In this document: positions 34,001 to 41,560 of the stretch, in pieces
Position numbering within the stretch: the stretch's first letter is position 1
Layout of the letters: each line of letters starts with the position of its first letter
Assembly (NCBI RefSeq): GCF_000373765.1
Contig: NZ_KB892396.1
Location: 7,248 to 51,188, forward strand
Direction of reading: 5' to 3'
Length of the DNA: 43,941 bases
Source of the DNA: Legionella shakespearei DSM 23087
GTDB lineage: Bacteria > Pseudomonadota > Gammaproteobacteria > Legionellales > Legionellaceae
Notes under the pieces: generated by a model
What the model was told of the DNA's origin: nothing
What the model saw: the letters and a program-made list of their open reading frames with translations, nothing else
The model's database searches: none
Translations under genes and position numbers: made by a program

Positions 34001-34156
34001 AAATTTGGTAAGAAAGATGAGCAGGAAAATATGGATGCTAAAGTGATAAAAGCGAATGAGTCCTTTAAAAAGGATTTACAGCAAGTAAGAGCAAAAGCGA
34101 AACAAGACACAGCAGAACATGGTCCTGCTGTGAGTCCGAAACGGCCAGGTATGTAG
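31082..34156 (+). CDS. Large helical protein, candidate Dot/Icm effector
   Basis: A 1024-residue soluble, mostly helical, Lys/Glu-rich protein without signal peptide. A short Pro run (KPPPPPAN, 141-148) splits an N-terminal part from degenerate helical repeats, best seen at about 186-232 (LLSAVLNAKTRPDFDAAIKK-IGF) and 246-292 (LKALDATEDLDKFKEGLNK-IG). A coiled-coil stretch follows near 640-720, and a C-terminal region (about 850-1024) contains RLTKARIEFSMTMAAEILAS and an acidic patch near the end (EDLAEV...DEQENMD) recalling the E-block of Icm/Dot signals. By gene order (dapA upstream, murI downstream) it may correspond to L. pneumophila Ceg28, from memory and untested. No catalytic motif was recognised. 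Confidence 0.7.
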   Translation: MPNSSDIKNELTNRTLLGDRDAQIGALDALLLVDPTNTSEFRKALIAHQVFWKAQPYFAAAVFEDNEALLTVDTPLQELHALAAQQRVVLGLSEVDPEVLIKILSNNQDECRAYLASLEKLGSLKQAHGWQPDIVPAASIKPPPPPANSHTNVLSNEAIAAIKTEAANIHLSQLIESTKEHELLSAVLNAKTRPDFDAAIKKIGFPAAGNGALRHPLNEGQIKELKDSIASIEKAMLHNYIEHHLDAAQLKALDATEDLDKFKEGLNKIGITSTDWVEDEDLKDIKQWIRSRQFVLTVKESSQLEINCHQHLLNMFDTLPIDKQRDLLNKPQVLQKILQARDAETVGHYLGKGIEGVSSFLRENELNASYKGIHNAAVARALAGFDPVIRLDDTQVSKINEALLAANETPNVFTDVALYKSFVDQIRAQCGAVDAKTFNEAFNLNQAGTAFSVTTPVKDAIAVQAAHNKDLFTAYVLPEHAGHKQLLDVLLSLDKELSIKADQIKPIEGLFDQSKSVREFINSLISEPKPPAPALIPQVRSFKTRLLNEFSPALFDEIKQGLLKEQFKLASVDDVTKALTKVQKDLTDMQALHKPIVDNVSHFKPLEKVEPHHLYNPAFHGTAQVHAAEMKEKYQEFSNTCNDIVDQLRRNKNHLEDYLKSLPKDADLHASLPLAERKKIEALRKELAAELVVVNKNLEFYEKVQEKLSGEKGILQAIDEAKAGNKSYVFHAEGVTRRFSTLGKMNTLTKADSVPLPQNTAVKTGQQSDETKNFVLGEAIPEGQIAVFDVVKTSYNSSKAVEFESRGRFTHDPSPPAAVTSKGDKITKTPGGKFEIIEFPKQTVPPPKQGSAEDVRLTKARIEFSMTMAAEILASMEGPPTKSKPLRLYGANEEEMRYLWTALVVLGEKDPKMKFGPEAIKLDKYGDNNFDPSQEMGRFWGYSNESLYTKFKQDQFKTSVEKKSEDLAEVTQDKFGKKDEQENMDAKVIKANESFKKDLQQVRAKAKQDTAEHGPAVSPKRPGM

Positions 34157-34230
34157 ACAGTCTGCTATCTATCCAACTGGTGAAAGAATAACAGACCCTG
34201 ATATACTGTAATAAAAATAAGGGGCATAAC

Positions 34231-35046
34231 GTGAACTCAAAACAATTGGCTATAGGCGTATTTGATTCGGGAATGGGGGGCTTGACCGTTTTAAAAGCCT
34301 TGCGCACTTCCTTGCCGCATGAGTCTTTTGTCTATTTAGGTGACACGGCCCGTCTTCCCTACGGTACTAAAAGTCCGGACACGGTGAAGCAATACGCCAT
34401 GCAAATGGCTAAAATTCTGGTGGAACGTCAGATTAAAGCTTTGGTAATTGCATGTAATACTGCAACGACCGCAGCATTACCTCATTTGCAAAGCATGTTG
34501 AGCGATATACCGGTGCTTGGCGTGGTTGCACCGGGTGCTTCTGCTGCTGTGGCTGCGACTAAGAATAAGCGGGTTCTGGTATTGGCTACTGAAACGACTA
34601 TTGCTTCGAAGGCCTATCAGGAATTGATTGTGAAGAATCTGCCTCAGGCGGTGATTAATACGCGTGCCTGTAGTGTGTTAGTCGCTTTGGCTGAAGAGGG
34701 CATGGTAGATAATGCTGTTGCCCGTGAGGCATTAAAGCATTATCTGGATGGTTTTACTGATGAAGATGCGGTGTTATTGGGATGTACTCATTTTCCAGTA
34801 TTTAAATCGCTATTAACTAGCTTACTCCCGGATGGTGTTGTCATAGTAGATTCCGCTCAGGCAACAGCTTTGTCTCTTCGTAACCTGCTGCAAGAGCAGA
34901 ATTTACTGAATGACGGGATTGCACATCAAGCAACGAAATATCTGGTCACGGACTCGGTAAGCAGATTCCAAAAAGTAGGGCAAATCTTTTTAGGCGAGGC
35001 CCTATCTTTTGGCAGCATCGAACTGGTAGACGCGCAAGGCAATTAA
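34231..35046 (+). CDS. murI: Glutamate racemase
   Basis: MurI makes D-glutamate for peptidoglycan. It has FDSGMGGLTVLKALR near the N-terminus (Asp11), the two catalytic cysteines in VIACNTATTA (Cys75) and LGCTHFP (Cys185), and YLGDTARLPYG. The length is 271 residues. The start is GTG at 34231 with aagggg ahead. It stands alone; palindrome A4 follows 25 bases past the stop. Confidence 0.95.
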   Translation: MNSKQLAIGVFDSGMGGLTVLKALRTSLPHESFVYLGDTARLPYGTKSPDTVKQYAMQMAKILVERQIKALVIACNTATTAALPHLQSMLSDIPVLGVVAPGASAAVAATKNKRVLVLATETTIASKAYQELIVKNLPQAVINTRACSVLVALAEEGMVDNAVAREALKHYLDGFTDEDAVLLGCTHFPVFKSLLTSLLPDGVVIVDSAQATALSLRNLLQEQNLLNDGIAHQATKYLVTDSVSRFQKVGQIFLGEALSFGSIELVDAQGN

Positions 35047-35070
35047 TACGCGCCTGTAGCCCTGTTGCTC

Positions 35071-35209
35071 TTTGCCATTACCCGATCCACGTCGTCCTGA
35101 GCGCGTCTTTTGGCGCGAAGGATCTCCAAATACTGGCACCATGCCGCTTTCAGGAGATCCTTCGCGCCAAAAGACGCGCTCAGGACGACGTGGATCGGGT
35201 AATGGCAAA
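35071..35209. repeat. Family A palindrome, copy A4
   Basis: A 139-bp inverted repeat. Outer arms tttgccattacccgatccac and gtggatcgggtaatggcaaa extend the usual A arms by 13 bp each side. The centre actggcaccatgccgctttc is reversed relative to A1. It lies between convergent genes. Confidence 0.93.
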
Positions 35210-35224
35210 AGAGGTGTAAAAGAG

Positions 35225-35295
35225 GTGTAGAAGAGTCAGTTGCTCGCAACCGGGATCGTGCCACTTCGATCCCGGCTGCAAGCAGACCGGGCTAC
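35225..35295. repeat. Family F element
   Basis: gtgtagaagagtcagttgct leads into a hairpin: tgctcgcaaccgggatcg pairs imperfectly with cgatcccggctgcaagca around tgccact, then gaccgggctac. The tgccacttcgatccc segment is the same as in the family B centre. Confidence 0.75.
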
Positions 35296-35309
35296 AAACC
35301 CAAGTTCTG

Positions 35310-36026
35310 CTAAAACAACACACAACCACCTGTTGCATTTTTATTTTTGGAGTTGTCATCCTCGAGACTTATTTCCTCCATATAATTCAAATCCTTATAA
35401 ACAATGAGTGCGCTTTGCAATAGATCATTAGCTAAACTAAATACAGGATCAGACTCCTTATAACTAGAAGTCAGGTTATTTAGCATGCCAAGACAAAAGG
35501 CGTAATCTGAATCCTGATCAACAAGAGATTGTTTTAAGGCTGCAAATGATCCTGTTCTTGGATTAACAGGGTCAGGGCATTGTTCTAATGAAGCCAGATG
35601 CTCTAACACTGTCGGAAGCAGGGGATTACAAAGTGCAAGTAATAGACTATTTCCTTTCATATGTAGCAATGTATAAGGCGACTCTAATAATTCCTCCAGG
35701 AAACGAATTAAAGGTGCGGTCCTGGACGAAAAAGGAAGAGCTGCAAATAGTTCTTTGGCTCTTTTATGGTTTTCGATTCGATCTATAACTTCTTGATTCC
35801 ACTCGCCTAATTTAGCAAGTAAAAACACGGGATAACCTGAGCTGCATTGCAGTGAGAGAATGGATTGAGCGAGTTTAAAATTTATTTCAGCGATGGATCC
35901 AACTTTTTCAAAATCAGCAATTAAGGTGTTAATCAAACGTTGGCTTGCCAGATGATCAGAATGACGTTTGTATGACTGCTTCAGTAATTCGGTATAAATG
36001 TAAGGTAAGAAATTTTGTACATACAT
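35310..36026 (-). CDS. Candidate effector ending in a CaaX prenylation box
   Basis: A 238-residue helical protein with no recognised domain; short helices with LLHMKGNSLLLALCNPLLPT (about 148-170) hint at an alpha-solenoid. Its last four residues are Cys-Val-Leu-Phe after a polar linker (DDNSKNKNATGG), a good CaaX box; X = Phe favours geranylgeranylation. Bacteria lack prenyltransferases for this, so the motif implies modification in a eukaryotic host, as known for several L. pneumophila effectors. It has no signal peptide. It starts 43 bases after gpsA and may be read through from that operon; no PmrA-like box was seen. The stop codon TAG directly follows the Phe codon. Confidence 0.7.
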   Translation of the reverse strand: MYVQNFLPYIYTELLKQSYKRHSDHLASQRLINTLIADFEKVGSIAEINFKLAQSILSLQCSSGYPVFLLAKLGEWNQEVIDRIENHKRAKELFAALPFSSRTAPLIRFLEELLESPYTLLHMKGNSLLLALCNPLLPTVLEHLASLEQCPDPVNPRTGSFAALKQSLVDQDSDYAFCLGMLNNLTSSYKESDPVFSLANDLLQSALIVYKDLNYMEEISLEDDNSKNKNATGGCVLF

Positions 36027-36069
36027 AGAACGAACCTTAGTTTCAGGTCGAGTTCATCCTACATTCCAT

Positions 36070-37059
36070 TTATTCTTCTTTTGCTGGACGACTCATCAAA
36101 TTATTTACTGCCTCCTTGGCCTGCAACTTGTTTTGCAATAATGCATTGATTTGTTCACAAATCGGCATTTCTATTTTATTTTTTTGGGCAATAGCACATA
36201 TTTGTGCCGCATTATGTTTTCCTTCTACAACTTGACCAATGTGCTTTTCTGCTTCTGCTATGGAGCTTTGTTGCCCTAATAACAAGCCAAAACGACGATT
36301 ACGTGATTGGTCATCAGTACAGGTTAATACCAGATCGCCAACTCCGGCCAAACCGATAAAGGTTTCCTGTTTGGCGCCCAAGCTAAGCCCCAAACGGCTC
36401 ATTTCAGCCAGTCCACGAGTAATCAAAGCAGCTTTGGCATTAGAGCCATAACCCAGTCCGTCACTGATCCCGCAGGCGATGGCCAAAATATTTTTAACCG
36501 CCCCACATAACTGGACGCCAATAAGATCGTCACTCAGGTATACACGTACATTACCATGATGAAATAATTTATGCACCTTTTTTTGATAGGATGAATTATT
36601 TCCAGCCAAAGTCAATACGGTTGGTAAATAGCGTGCCACTTCTTTGGCAAATGATGGGCCGGAAACCACTGCAACAGGAAAGTCAGCCCCCCAGCGGCCA
36701 GCGACTAATTCACTTAACAACTGATGGGTTACAGGATCAACTCCTTTAGTGATCCAGATTAAACCTTTAGGGGCTTTATTAATTTGTGATAATAATTCAG
36801 CAAAAGCATGAGAGGGGACGGCAATAATGACGTATTCTGCCTGTTCCAGGCATTCATTCAAGCTCACTGCAGGAGTCAAATTTTCAGGGAAGGGAACCCC
36901 GGGAAGATAAACAGAATTGCACTTTTCCTCTGCCATGCGATGAACATGCTGTGGGTTATGCCCCCACAGCAGGACTTGATGCCCTCCCTGAGCCAGATGC
37001 AAAGCAACTGCAGTTCCCCAGGAACCAGCACCTAATATGGCAATGGTTTTCGCATTCAT
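36070..37059 (-). CDS. gpsA: Glycerol-3-phosphate dehydrogenase [NAD(P)+]
   Basis: GpsA reduces dihydroxyacetone phosphate to sn-glycerol-3-phosphate for phospholipids. It has the nucleotide motif AILGAGSWGTAVALHLA (8-24), the catalytic Lys in CGAVKNILAIACGI and the C-terminal GLAGVGDLVLTCT. The length is 329 residues. It starts 2 bases after the secB stop. The order yibN-grxC-secB-gpsA equals that of E. coli. Confidence 0.96.
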   Translation of the reverse strand: MNAKTIAILGAGSWGTAVALHLAQGGHQVLLWGHNPQHVHRMAEEKCNSVYLPGVPFPENLTPAVSLNECLEQAEYVIIAVPSHAFAELLSQINKAPKGLIWITKGVDPVTHQLLSELVAGRWGADFPVAVVSGPSFAKEVARYLPTVLTLAGNNSSYQKKVHKLFHHGNVRVYLSDDLIGVQLCGAVKNILAIACGISDGLGYGSNAKAALITRGLAEMSRLGLSLGAKQETFIGLAGVGDLVLTCTDDQSRNRRFGLLLGQQSSIAEAEKHIGQVVEGKHNAAQICAIAQKNKIEMPICEQINALLQNKLQAKEAVNNLMSRPAKEE

Positions 37060-37061
37060 TA

Positions 37062-37544
37062 TTAGTGAGCTATTTCTTCTTTAGCTAATTGTTGCTTTTC
37101 AGCCATTTGCTGCATGTATAAGGCATCAAAATTGATAGGTGCCAAAACCAGCTGCGGGAAGCTGCCACGAATAACTTGTGAGGTAATCGCTTCACGGGCA
37201 TAAGGGAACAAAATGCTGGGGCAGAAGCTGTTGAGTAAATGATCCAGTTGGTTCACTGCAGCACCTTGAATAGTAAATATTCCAGCCTGTTTTACTTCAA
37301 CAAGGAAGGCAGTTGCTTTTTGGTTGGCAACTGTTGCTGTTACTGTCAGTACTACTTCAAATACACCATCTTCCAATTGAGTGCTGGTAGTGTTTAAATC
37401 TAAAGACAGTTCAGGCTCCCATTGTTGCTGGAATACAGCAGGAGTGTTGGGTGCTTCATAAGATAAATCTTTAATATAAATCCTTTGAATCATGAATTGA
37501 GCTTCGTCATTTTGTTGTTGTTCGTTATTAGCTTGTTCAGTCAT
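37062..37544 (-). CDS. secB: Protein-export chaperone SecB
   Basis: A tetrameric cytosolic chaperone that holds preproteins unfolded for Sec[23 protein letters not shown] and [13 protein letters not shown] are diagnostic. The length is 160 residues. The N-terminus is Gln/Asn-rich ([14 protein letters not shown]). It starts 7 bases after grxC. Confidence 0.96.
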   Translation of the reverse strand: MTEQANNEQQQNDEAQFMIQRIYIKDLSYEAPNTPAVFQQQWEPELSLDLNTTSTQLEDGVFEVVLTVTATVANQKATAFLVEVKQAGIFTIQGAAVNQLDHLLNSFCPSILFPYAREAITSQVIRGSFPQLVLAPINFDALYMQQMAEKQQLAKEEIAH

Positions 37545-37551
37545 GATATTG

Positions 37552-37806
37552 CTATCCTTTTAATAGTTGGTTCAATTTTCCCTGGGCTTCCAGGGCATAT
37601 AAATCATCGCAGCCACCAATAGCCTGGCCGTTAATGAAGATTTGGGGTACGGTTCTTCTGCCGCTTTTAACCATCATTTCTTCACGTAACTCGGGTTGCA
37701 GATCAACACGTATGTCCGTAAAGCTTATGTTTTTGCTGTGAAGCAAATCTTTTGCGCGAATGCAGTAAGGGCAAGAGCCAGTACTGTACATGATGACTTC
37801 AGCCAT
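37552..37806 (-). CDS. grxC: Glutaredoxin 3
   Basis: A small thiol-disulphide oxidoreductase using glutathione. The active site is GSCPYC (Cys12, Cys15), the cis-Pro TVPQIF, and [14 protein letters not shown] binds GSH. The length is 84 residues from the start at 37806 (MAEVIMYS); the frame opens 12 codons earlier inside the preceding gene without similarity. Confidence 0.95.
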   Translation of the reverse strand: MAEVIMYSTGSCPYCIRAKDLLHSKNISFTDIRVDLQPELREEMMVKSGRRTVPQIFINGQAIGGCDDLYALEAQGKLNQLLKG

Positions 37807-37810
37807 GAAT

Positions 37811-38230
37811 CTATTTTCCCTTAACGACAGGAAGATCAGCATTTTCCCATGCGTTCATTCCCCCGCCAAGTACGGTGGGTTGATAGCCCAGGGCTTTGAT
37901 TTTTTCAGCTGCTGCTGAAGATTGCATACCACGGGCACACACAAGAATCACAGGCTTATTTTTATATTTATTCATTTTAGCCTGTTCAAAATCTTCAGCG
38001 CTACAATTAATCGCGTCGATAATGTGACCATTTTTAAAAGTTTCTTTATCACGCAAGTCAACGACTACTGCATTTTCATTATTAATTAGATCAACAGCAC
38101 CGTGAGGACTAAGTTCTTTGGCTTTCTTTTTTTGTGTTACCAGCTCGTTAATAAAAGTTAAGAGTAAAATGACGATAAAAGCAAGCCAGAGTTGCCAGTG
38201 ATTGCTAATGAATTGCCCTAAATGTTCCAT
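37811..38230 (-). CDS. Membrane-anchored rhodanese-like protein (YibN type)
   Basis: A 139-residue protein with one N-terminal membrane helix (WLAFIVILLLTFINELV, 15-31) and a cytoplasmic rhodanese domain. The active-site loop is CARGMQSS (Cys98), plus VVVDLRDKETFKNGHI. It is the first gene of yibN-grxC-secB-gpsA. The role is probably sulphur or redox handling near the membrane. The promoter region upstream is interrupted by palindrome C3 about 66 bp away. Confidence 0.9.
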   Translation of the reverse strand: MEHLGQFISNHWQLWLAFIVILLLTFINELVTQKKKAKELSPHGAVDLINNENAVVVDLRDKETFKNGHIIDAINCSAEDFEQAKMNKYKNKPVILVCARGMQSSAAAEKIKALGYQPTVLGGGMNAWENADLPVVKGK

Positions 38231-38283
38231 ATATTGCTCAAGATTTTTATAATGATGTGCGAATTATCCTTAGATTGGGGGGG

Positions 38284-38443
38284 GAACGCAAGGGGCACTA
38301 TCATTAAGTTGAGGAATTCCACCGTCCCGCGGCTTGTCCGCGGGATCCAGAGATCTCACCCTGATCTTGGTTCCCTGGATCCCGCGGACAAGCCGCGGGA
38401 CGGCGGAGTAGCGCTTAACTTAATAGCAGAGAACGCAAGGGGC
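38284..38443. repeat. Family C palindrome, copy C3, with 13-bp flanking direct repeats
   Basis: The element 38297-38430 (actatcattaagttg ... cttaacttaatag) carries the GC-rich nested hairpins of C1. It is bounded by identical gaacgcaaggggc at 38284-38296 and 38431-38443, which looks like a target-site duplication. It lies between the yibN-like gene and the end of the Smr gene. Confidence 0.85.
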
Positions 38444-38452
38444 TGCTTTAAG

Positions 38453-39028
38453 TCAGAGCGGATTTTCTTCGCGATTTTTTTTCAGCAATACATAGACGGC
38501 ACCATGTCCGCCGTCTTTAGGCAACGCGCTATGAAAAGCCAAAACTTCATTGAATTGCGGCAACCAGCGATTAACAAGATTTTTTACTACCGGTGGCGCA
38601 CCCTGATGGCCGCCTTTCCCATGAATAATTAATAAACAGCGTTTACTCGTCTGAATTTGATTGTGGATAAACTGACACAAGGCATGACGTGCGGCTTCTG
38701 TTTTCATGCCATGTAAATCAAGTCTCGCCTCCCAGGGAATCTGGCCGTTTTTCAGTTCACGAAACCTTTTACTGGTGATGCTGGAGTCCGCATAAGACAA
38801 GAGAGAGTCGGACAAGACAGTCTCATTGATAAAATCAGATAAAAAATATTCTGTGGCTGGAAGTGGTTTTTTCTGATGGGCTGATGGCCGCCTGGAGCAT
38901 GGCGTGGGTATTGATACAGGGGGCGCCGGATCTTTAACTCGTTTTGTTTTTTCGTTTAATGGCTTAACCGTCCGCATATGCTCGCGAAACAGAGCCTTGT
39001 CCTCATCGGACATGAAATCATCAGCCAT
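38453..39028 (-). CDS. Smr-domain endonuclease
   Basis: A 191-residue protein with an N-terminal acidic/basic segment (MADDFMSDEDKALFREHM) and a C-terminal Smr domain: LDLHGMKTEAARHAL, LLIIHGKGGH and GGHGAVYVLLKK. Smr proteins are nickases or ribosome-collision nucleases. It lies divergent from prmB-aroC, the place of smrB in E. coli, but the GKGGH/YVLL details look more like SmrA/YdaL, so I give no symbol. The N-terminal opening (DDFMSDEDKALFREHMRTVKPL) is shared by both groups. Confidence 0.88.
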   Translation of the reverse strand: MADDFMSDEDKALFREHMRTVKPLNEKTKRVKDPAPPVSIPTPCSRRPSAHQKKPLPATEYFLSDFINETVLSDSLLSYADSSITSKRFRELKNGQIPWEARLDLHGMKTEAARHALCQFIHNQIQTSKRCLLIIHGKGGHQGAPPVVKNLVNRWLPQFNEVLAFHSALPKDGGHGAVYVLLKKNREENPL

Positions 39029-39092
39029 TTGTGCACTAATTTATTTATAATAATCAAATTATAACTTAGATTTGTTGTAATTTCTCAAGATT

Positions 39093-39144
39093 CGTAGCGG
39101 TAGTTCCTGCCACATCGATCCCGGCTGCAAGCAGACCGGGCTAC
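39093..39144. repeat. Family F element, left of A5
   Basis: cgtagcggtagttcctgcca leads to catcgatcccggctgcaagc and agaccgggctac. It is inverted relative to the F module at 39293-39335, so the two frame palindrome A5 in a larger inverted repeat of about 240 bp. Confidence 0.75.
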
Positions 39145-39174
39145 AAGACCATGACACATCTTTGTCATTACCTC

Positions 39175-39287
39175 GATTCACGTCGTCCTGAGCGCGTCTT
39201 TTGGCGCGAAGGATCTCCTGAAAGTGGCATAGTGCCAGTATTTGGAGATCCTTCGCGCCAAAAGACGCGCTCAGGACGACGTAGATC
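39175..39287. repeat. Family A palindrome, copy A5
   Basis: Arms gattcacgtcgtcctgagcg and cgctcaggacgacgtagatc enclose the centre agtggcatagtgccagt. Outer bases acatcttt (39156-39163) and aaagatgt (39288-39295) also pair. It lies between the divergent Smr gene and prmB. Confidence 0.92.
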
Positions 39288-39292
39288 AAAGA

Positions 39293-39335
39293 TGTATAGA
39301 AGAGACAGTTGCTTGCAGCCGGGAATGATGTGGCA
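39293..39335. repeat. Family F element, right of A5
   Basis: tgtatagaagagacagttgc, ttgcagccgggaatgatgtg, gca. It matches the F module beside A4 (gtgtagaagagtcagttgct). Confidence 0.65.
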
Positions 39336-39411
39336 ATGAGCCTATAAGAGGGTTGAAGTATCACGTGTATAGAGTACAATTTGTTCTTTTTCGCGCATTA
39401 TTTAGGGTCTT

Positions 39412-40320
39412 ATGAGCAGCTACATTATTAAAGAAACTGAAGAACTGGTTACTATTCTTGATTTTTTACGTTTTAGTTTATCCTGTGCTATAGACGCCAA
39501 TTTATATTATGGCCATGGTACTGATAATGCATGGGATGATATGCGTTCCCTGATTTTGAGAAGTTTGGCGCTGCCTTATGATGTTGAGCCGGCTTTATTA
39601 AATGCCCGCCTGACTACCAGTGAGAAAAAGCATCTCTGCCAACAACTGGACAAGCGTATTAACCAACGGGTTCCTGTACCTTATTTAATTAAGGAAGCCT
39701 ATTTTTATGACTTGCCTTTTTATGTTGATGAACGAGTCCTTATTCCCCGTTCACCCATAGCCGAGTTAATCAGTAATCAGTTTTCACCCTGGATAGAGGC
39801 TGATAATGTCCACCGTATCCTGGATTTGTGTACGGGTAGTGGTTGTATCGCTATAGCCTGTTGTTATGCATTTCCTGAGGCACAAGTCGATGCAGTGGAT
39901 ATATCCAGTGAAGCTCTGGCTGTAGCGGCTATTAATCGTGAACAGTTAGATGTAGAAGAACAGTTACAGTTGATTGAATCCGATTGTTTCGCAAAGGTAC
40001 CGCATGTGAGCTATGATTTGATAGTAAGCAATCCTCCTTATGTCGGTAAAGAAGAGATGCAGACTTTACCTGATGAATACAGACATGAACCAGTTTTAGC
40101 ATTGGAAACCAGCAACAATGGCCTGGCCATTGTTGAGCGTATTTTAAAAAATGCTGCATCCTATCTTAGCGAGCATGGTGTTTTGGTAGTGGAAGTAGGT
40201 AACAGTGAAGAAGCATTATGCGAAGCTTACCCTATGGTTCCATTTACCTGGCTGGAAATGAGTCATGGCGGGCAGGGGATATTCCTGCTAACAAAACAGC
40301 AGTTGGAAGAGTTTTTCTAA
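39412..40320 (+). CDS. prmB: Ribosomal protein L3 glutamine methyltransferase PrmB
   Basis: PrmB methylates a glutamine of ribosomal protein L3, helping 50S assembly. It has the SAM motif ILDLCTGSGCIAIACCY and catalytic NPPY at 207-210 (VSNPPYVGKEEM). The N-terminal AYFYDLPFYVDERVLIPRSP is specific to PrmB rather than PrmC. The length is 302 residues. aroC starts 15 bases after it, the conserved prmB-aroC pair. Palindrome A5 and its F module occupy much of the upstream gap. Confidence 0.94.
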   Translation: MSSYIIKETEELVTILDFLRFSLSCAIDANLYYGHGTDNAWDDMRSLILRSLALPYDVEPALLNARLTTSEKKHLCQQLDKRINQRVPVPYLIKEAYFYDLPFYVDERVLIPRSPIAELISNQFSPWIEADNVHRILDLCTGSGCIAIACCYAFPEAQVDAVDISSEALAVAAINREQLDVEEQLQLIESDCFAKVPHVSYDLIVSNPPYVGKEEMQTLPDEYRHEPVLALETSNNGLAIVERILKNAASYLSEHGVLVVEVGNSEEALCEAYPMVPFTWLEMSHGGQGIFLLTKQQLEEFF

Positions 40321-40335
40321 TCAGGCGGGCTGAAT

Positions 40336-41394
40336 ATGTCGGGAAACACTTTTGGAACATTATTTAAGGTAACTACCTTTGGTGAAAGCCATGGACCTGC
40401 CATTGGCTGCATTATTGATGGCTGCCCTCCCGGTATGTCGCTGAAAGAGGAAGATATTCAACCTTTTTTAGATAAACGTAAACCAGGCCAGTCAAAATTT
40501 ACCACCCAAAGAAGGGAAGACGATAAAGTTCAGATTCTTTCCGGGGTCTTTGAGGGCAAAACGACTGGTGTTCCAATTACCTTGGTGATCCATAATACCG
40601 ATCAGCGCTCCAGTGATTATGAAGACATTAAAACGATGTTTCGCCCGGGCCATGCTGATTATACTTATCATCATAAGTACGGCCATCGTGACTATCGCGG
40701 CGGAGGCCGTTCTTCCGCGCGGGAAACTGCGGCACGCGTAGCGGCAGGTGCGGTTGCCCGGTTGTATCTGCAACGGACTTTAAACGTGGAAATTGTGGGT
40801 TATTTGCAGCAAATGGGTGATTTGGTTTTGTCCTTTGAGAATGAAGCAGAAATTAACAACAACCCGTTTTTTTGCCCCAATAACAAACAGATTCAGGATT
40901 TAGCTGATTATATAGAACGTTTGCGTCGGCAAGGTGATTCAGCAGGAGCCAGGCTTAAGGTTTTGGCCAGAGGCGTTCCTGCCGGTTGGGGTGATCCGGT
41001 TTTTGATAAACTGGACGCGACTTTAGCTTATGCCATGATGTCTATCAATGCAGTCAAAGGAGTAGAAATTGGCGCAGGCTTTGCAGCCGTGCAGCAATTA
41101 GGCAGTGTGCACAGAGATCAAATGACACAGCAAGGTTTTTTAAGTAATAATGCCGGAGGTGTTTTAGGTGGTATTTCTACGGGGCAGGTTATAGAAGTGA
41201 GTATGGCTTTAAAACCAACTTCCAGTATTACTACTCCTGGCAAGACGATTAACACTGCAGGAGAAGAGGTCACTGTAGTGACTAAAGGGCGGCATGATCC
41301 CTGCGTAGGAATCAGGGCTGTTCCTATAGCTGAAGCCATGATGGCCTTGGTTTTGATGGATCATTATCTGCGTCATAAAGCGCAGTGCATGTAA
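40336..41394 (+). CDS. aroC: Chorismate synthase
   Basis: The last step of the shikimate pathway: EPSP to chorismate with reduced FMN. The family signatures are [19 protein letters not shown] at the start, [20 protein letters not shown] and [19 protein letters not shown], and [19 protein letters not shown] near the end. The length is 352 residues. It is co-transcribed with prmB. Two family B elements follow. Confidence 0.97.
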   Translation: MSGNTFGTLFKVTTFGESHGPAIGCIIDGCPPGMSLKEEDIQPFLDKRKPGQSKFTTQRREDDKVQILSGVFEGKTTGVPITLVIHNTDQRSSDYEDIKTMFRPGHADYTYHHKYGHRDYRGGGRSSARETAARVAAGAVARLYLQRTLNVEIVGYLQQMGDLVLSFENEAEINNNPFFCPNNKQIQDLADYIERLRRQGDSAGARLKVLARGVPAGWGDPVFDKLDATLAYAMMSINAVKGVEIGAGFAAVQQLGSVHRDQMTQQGFLSNNAGGVLGGISTGQVIEVSMALKPTSSITTPGKTINTAGEEVTVVTKGRHDPCVGIRAVPIAEAMMALVLMDHYLRHKAQCM

Positions 41395-41403
41395 GAATAG
41401 GCT

Positions 41404-41435
41404 TCCCGCATTACGCTTTGCTAATGCGGGCTACG
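41404..41435. repeat. Family B half element B4a
   Basis: tcccgcattacgctttgcta followed by atgcgggctacg is the right half of family B, with the same C-to-T changes as B1 (cgcattagcg). It stands 14 bases before the complete copy B4b. Confidence 0.75.
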
Positions 41436-41449
41436 GGTCTGAAGCCTTT

Positions 41450-41535
41450 GTAGCCCGTATTAGCGAAGCGTAATACGGGATTGGGGTGGCACCGGAACCA
41501 TGATCCCGTATTACGCTGACGCTAATACGGGCTAC
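41450..41535. repeat. Family B palindrome, copy B4b
   Basis: gtagcccgtattagcgaagc ... gctgacgctaatacgggctac, 86 bp. The centre (gtggcaccggaaccatgat) differs from B1/B2 and partly recalls the ggcaccatgcc core of family A. It ends 25 bases before asd. Confidence 0.9.
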
Positions 41536-41560
41536 GAATCGATGAGAAAAGAGGGTAATA

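Noticed and set aside
39151-39339. Open frames running through family A palindromes with recurring peptides such as RPERVFWREGSPESG
   Set aside because: The frames are open because the repeat lacks stops in several frames on both strands. They have no ribosome sites, and the same peptide recurs at every copy.
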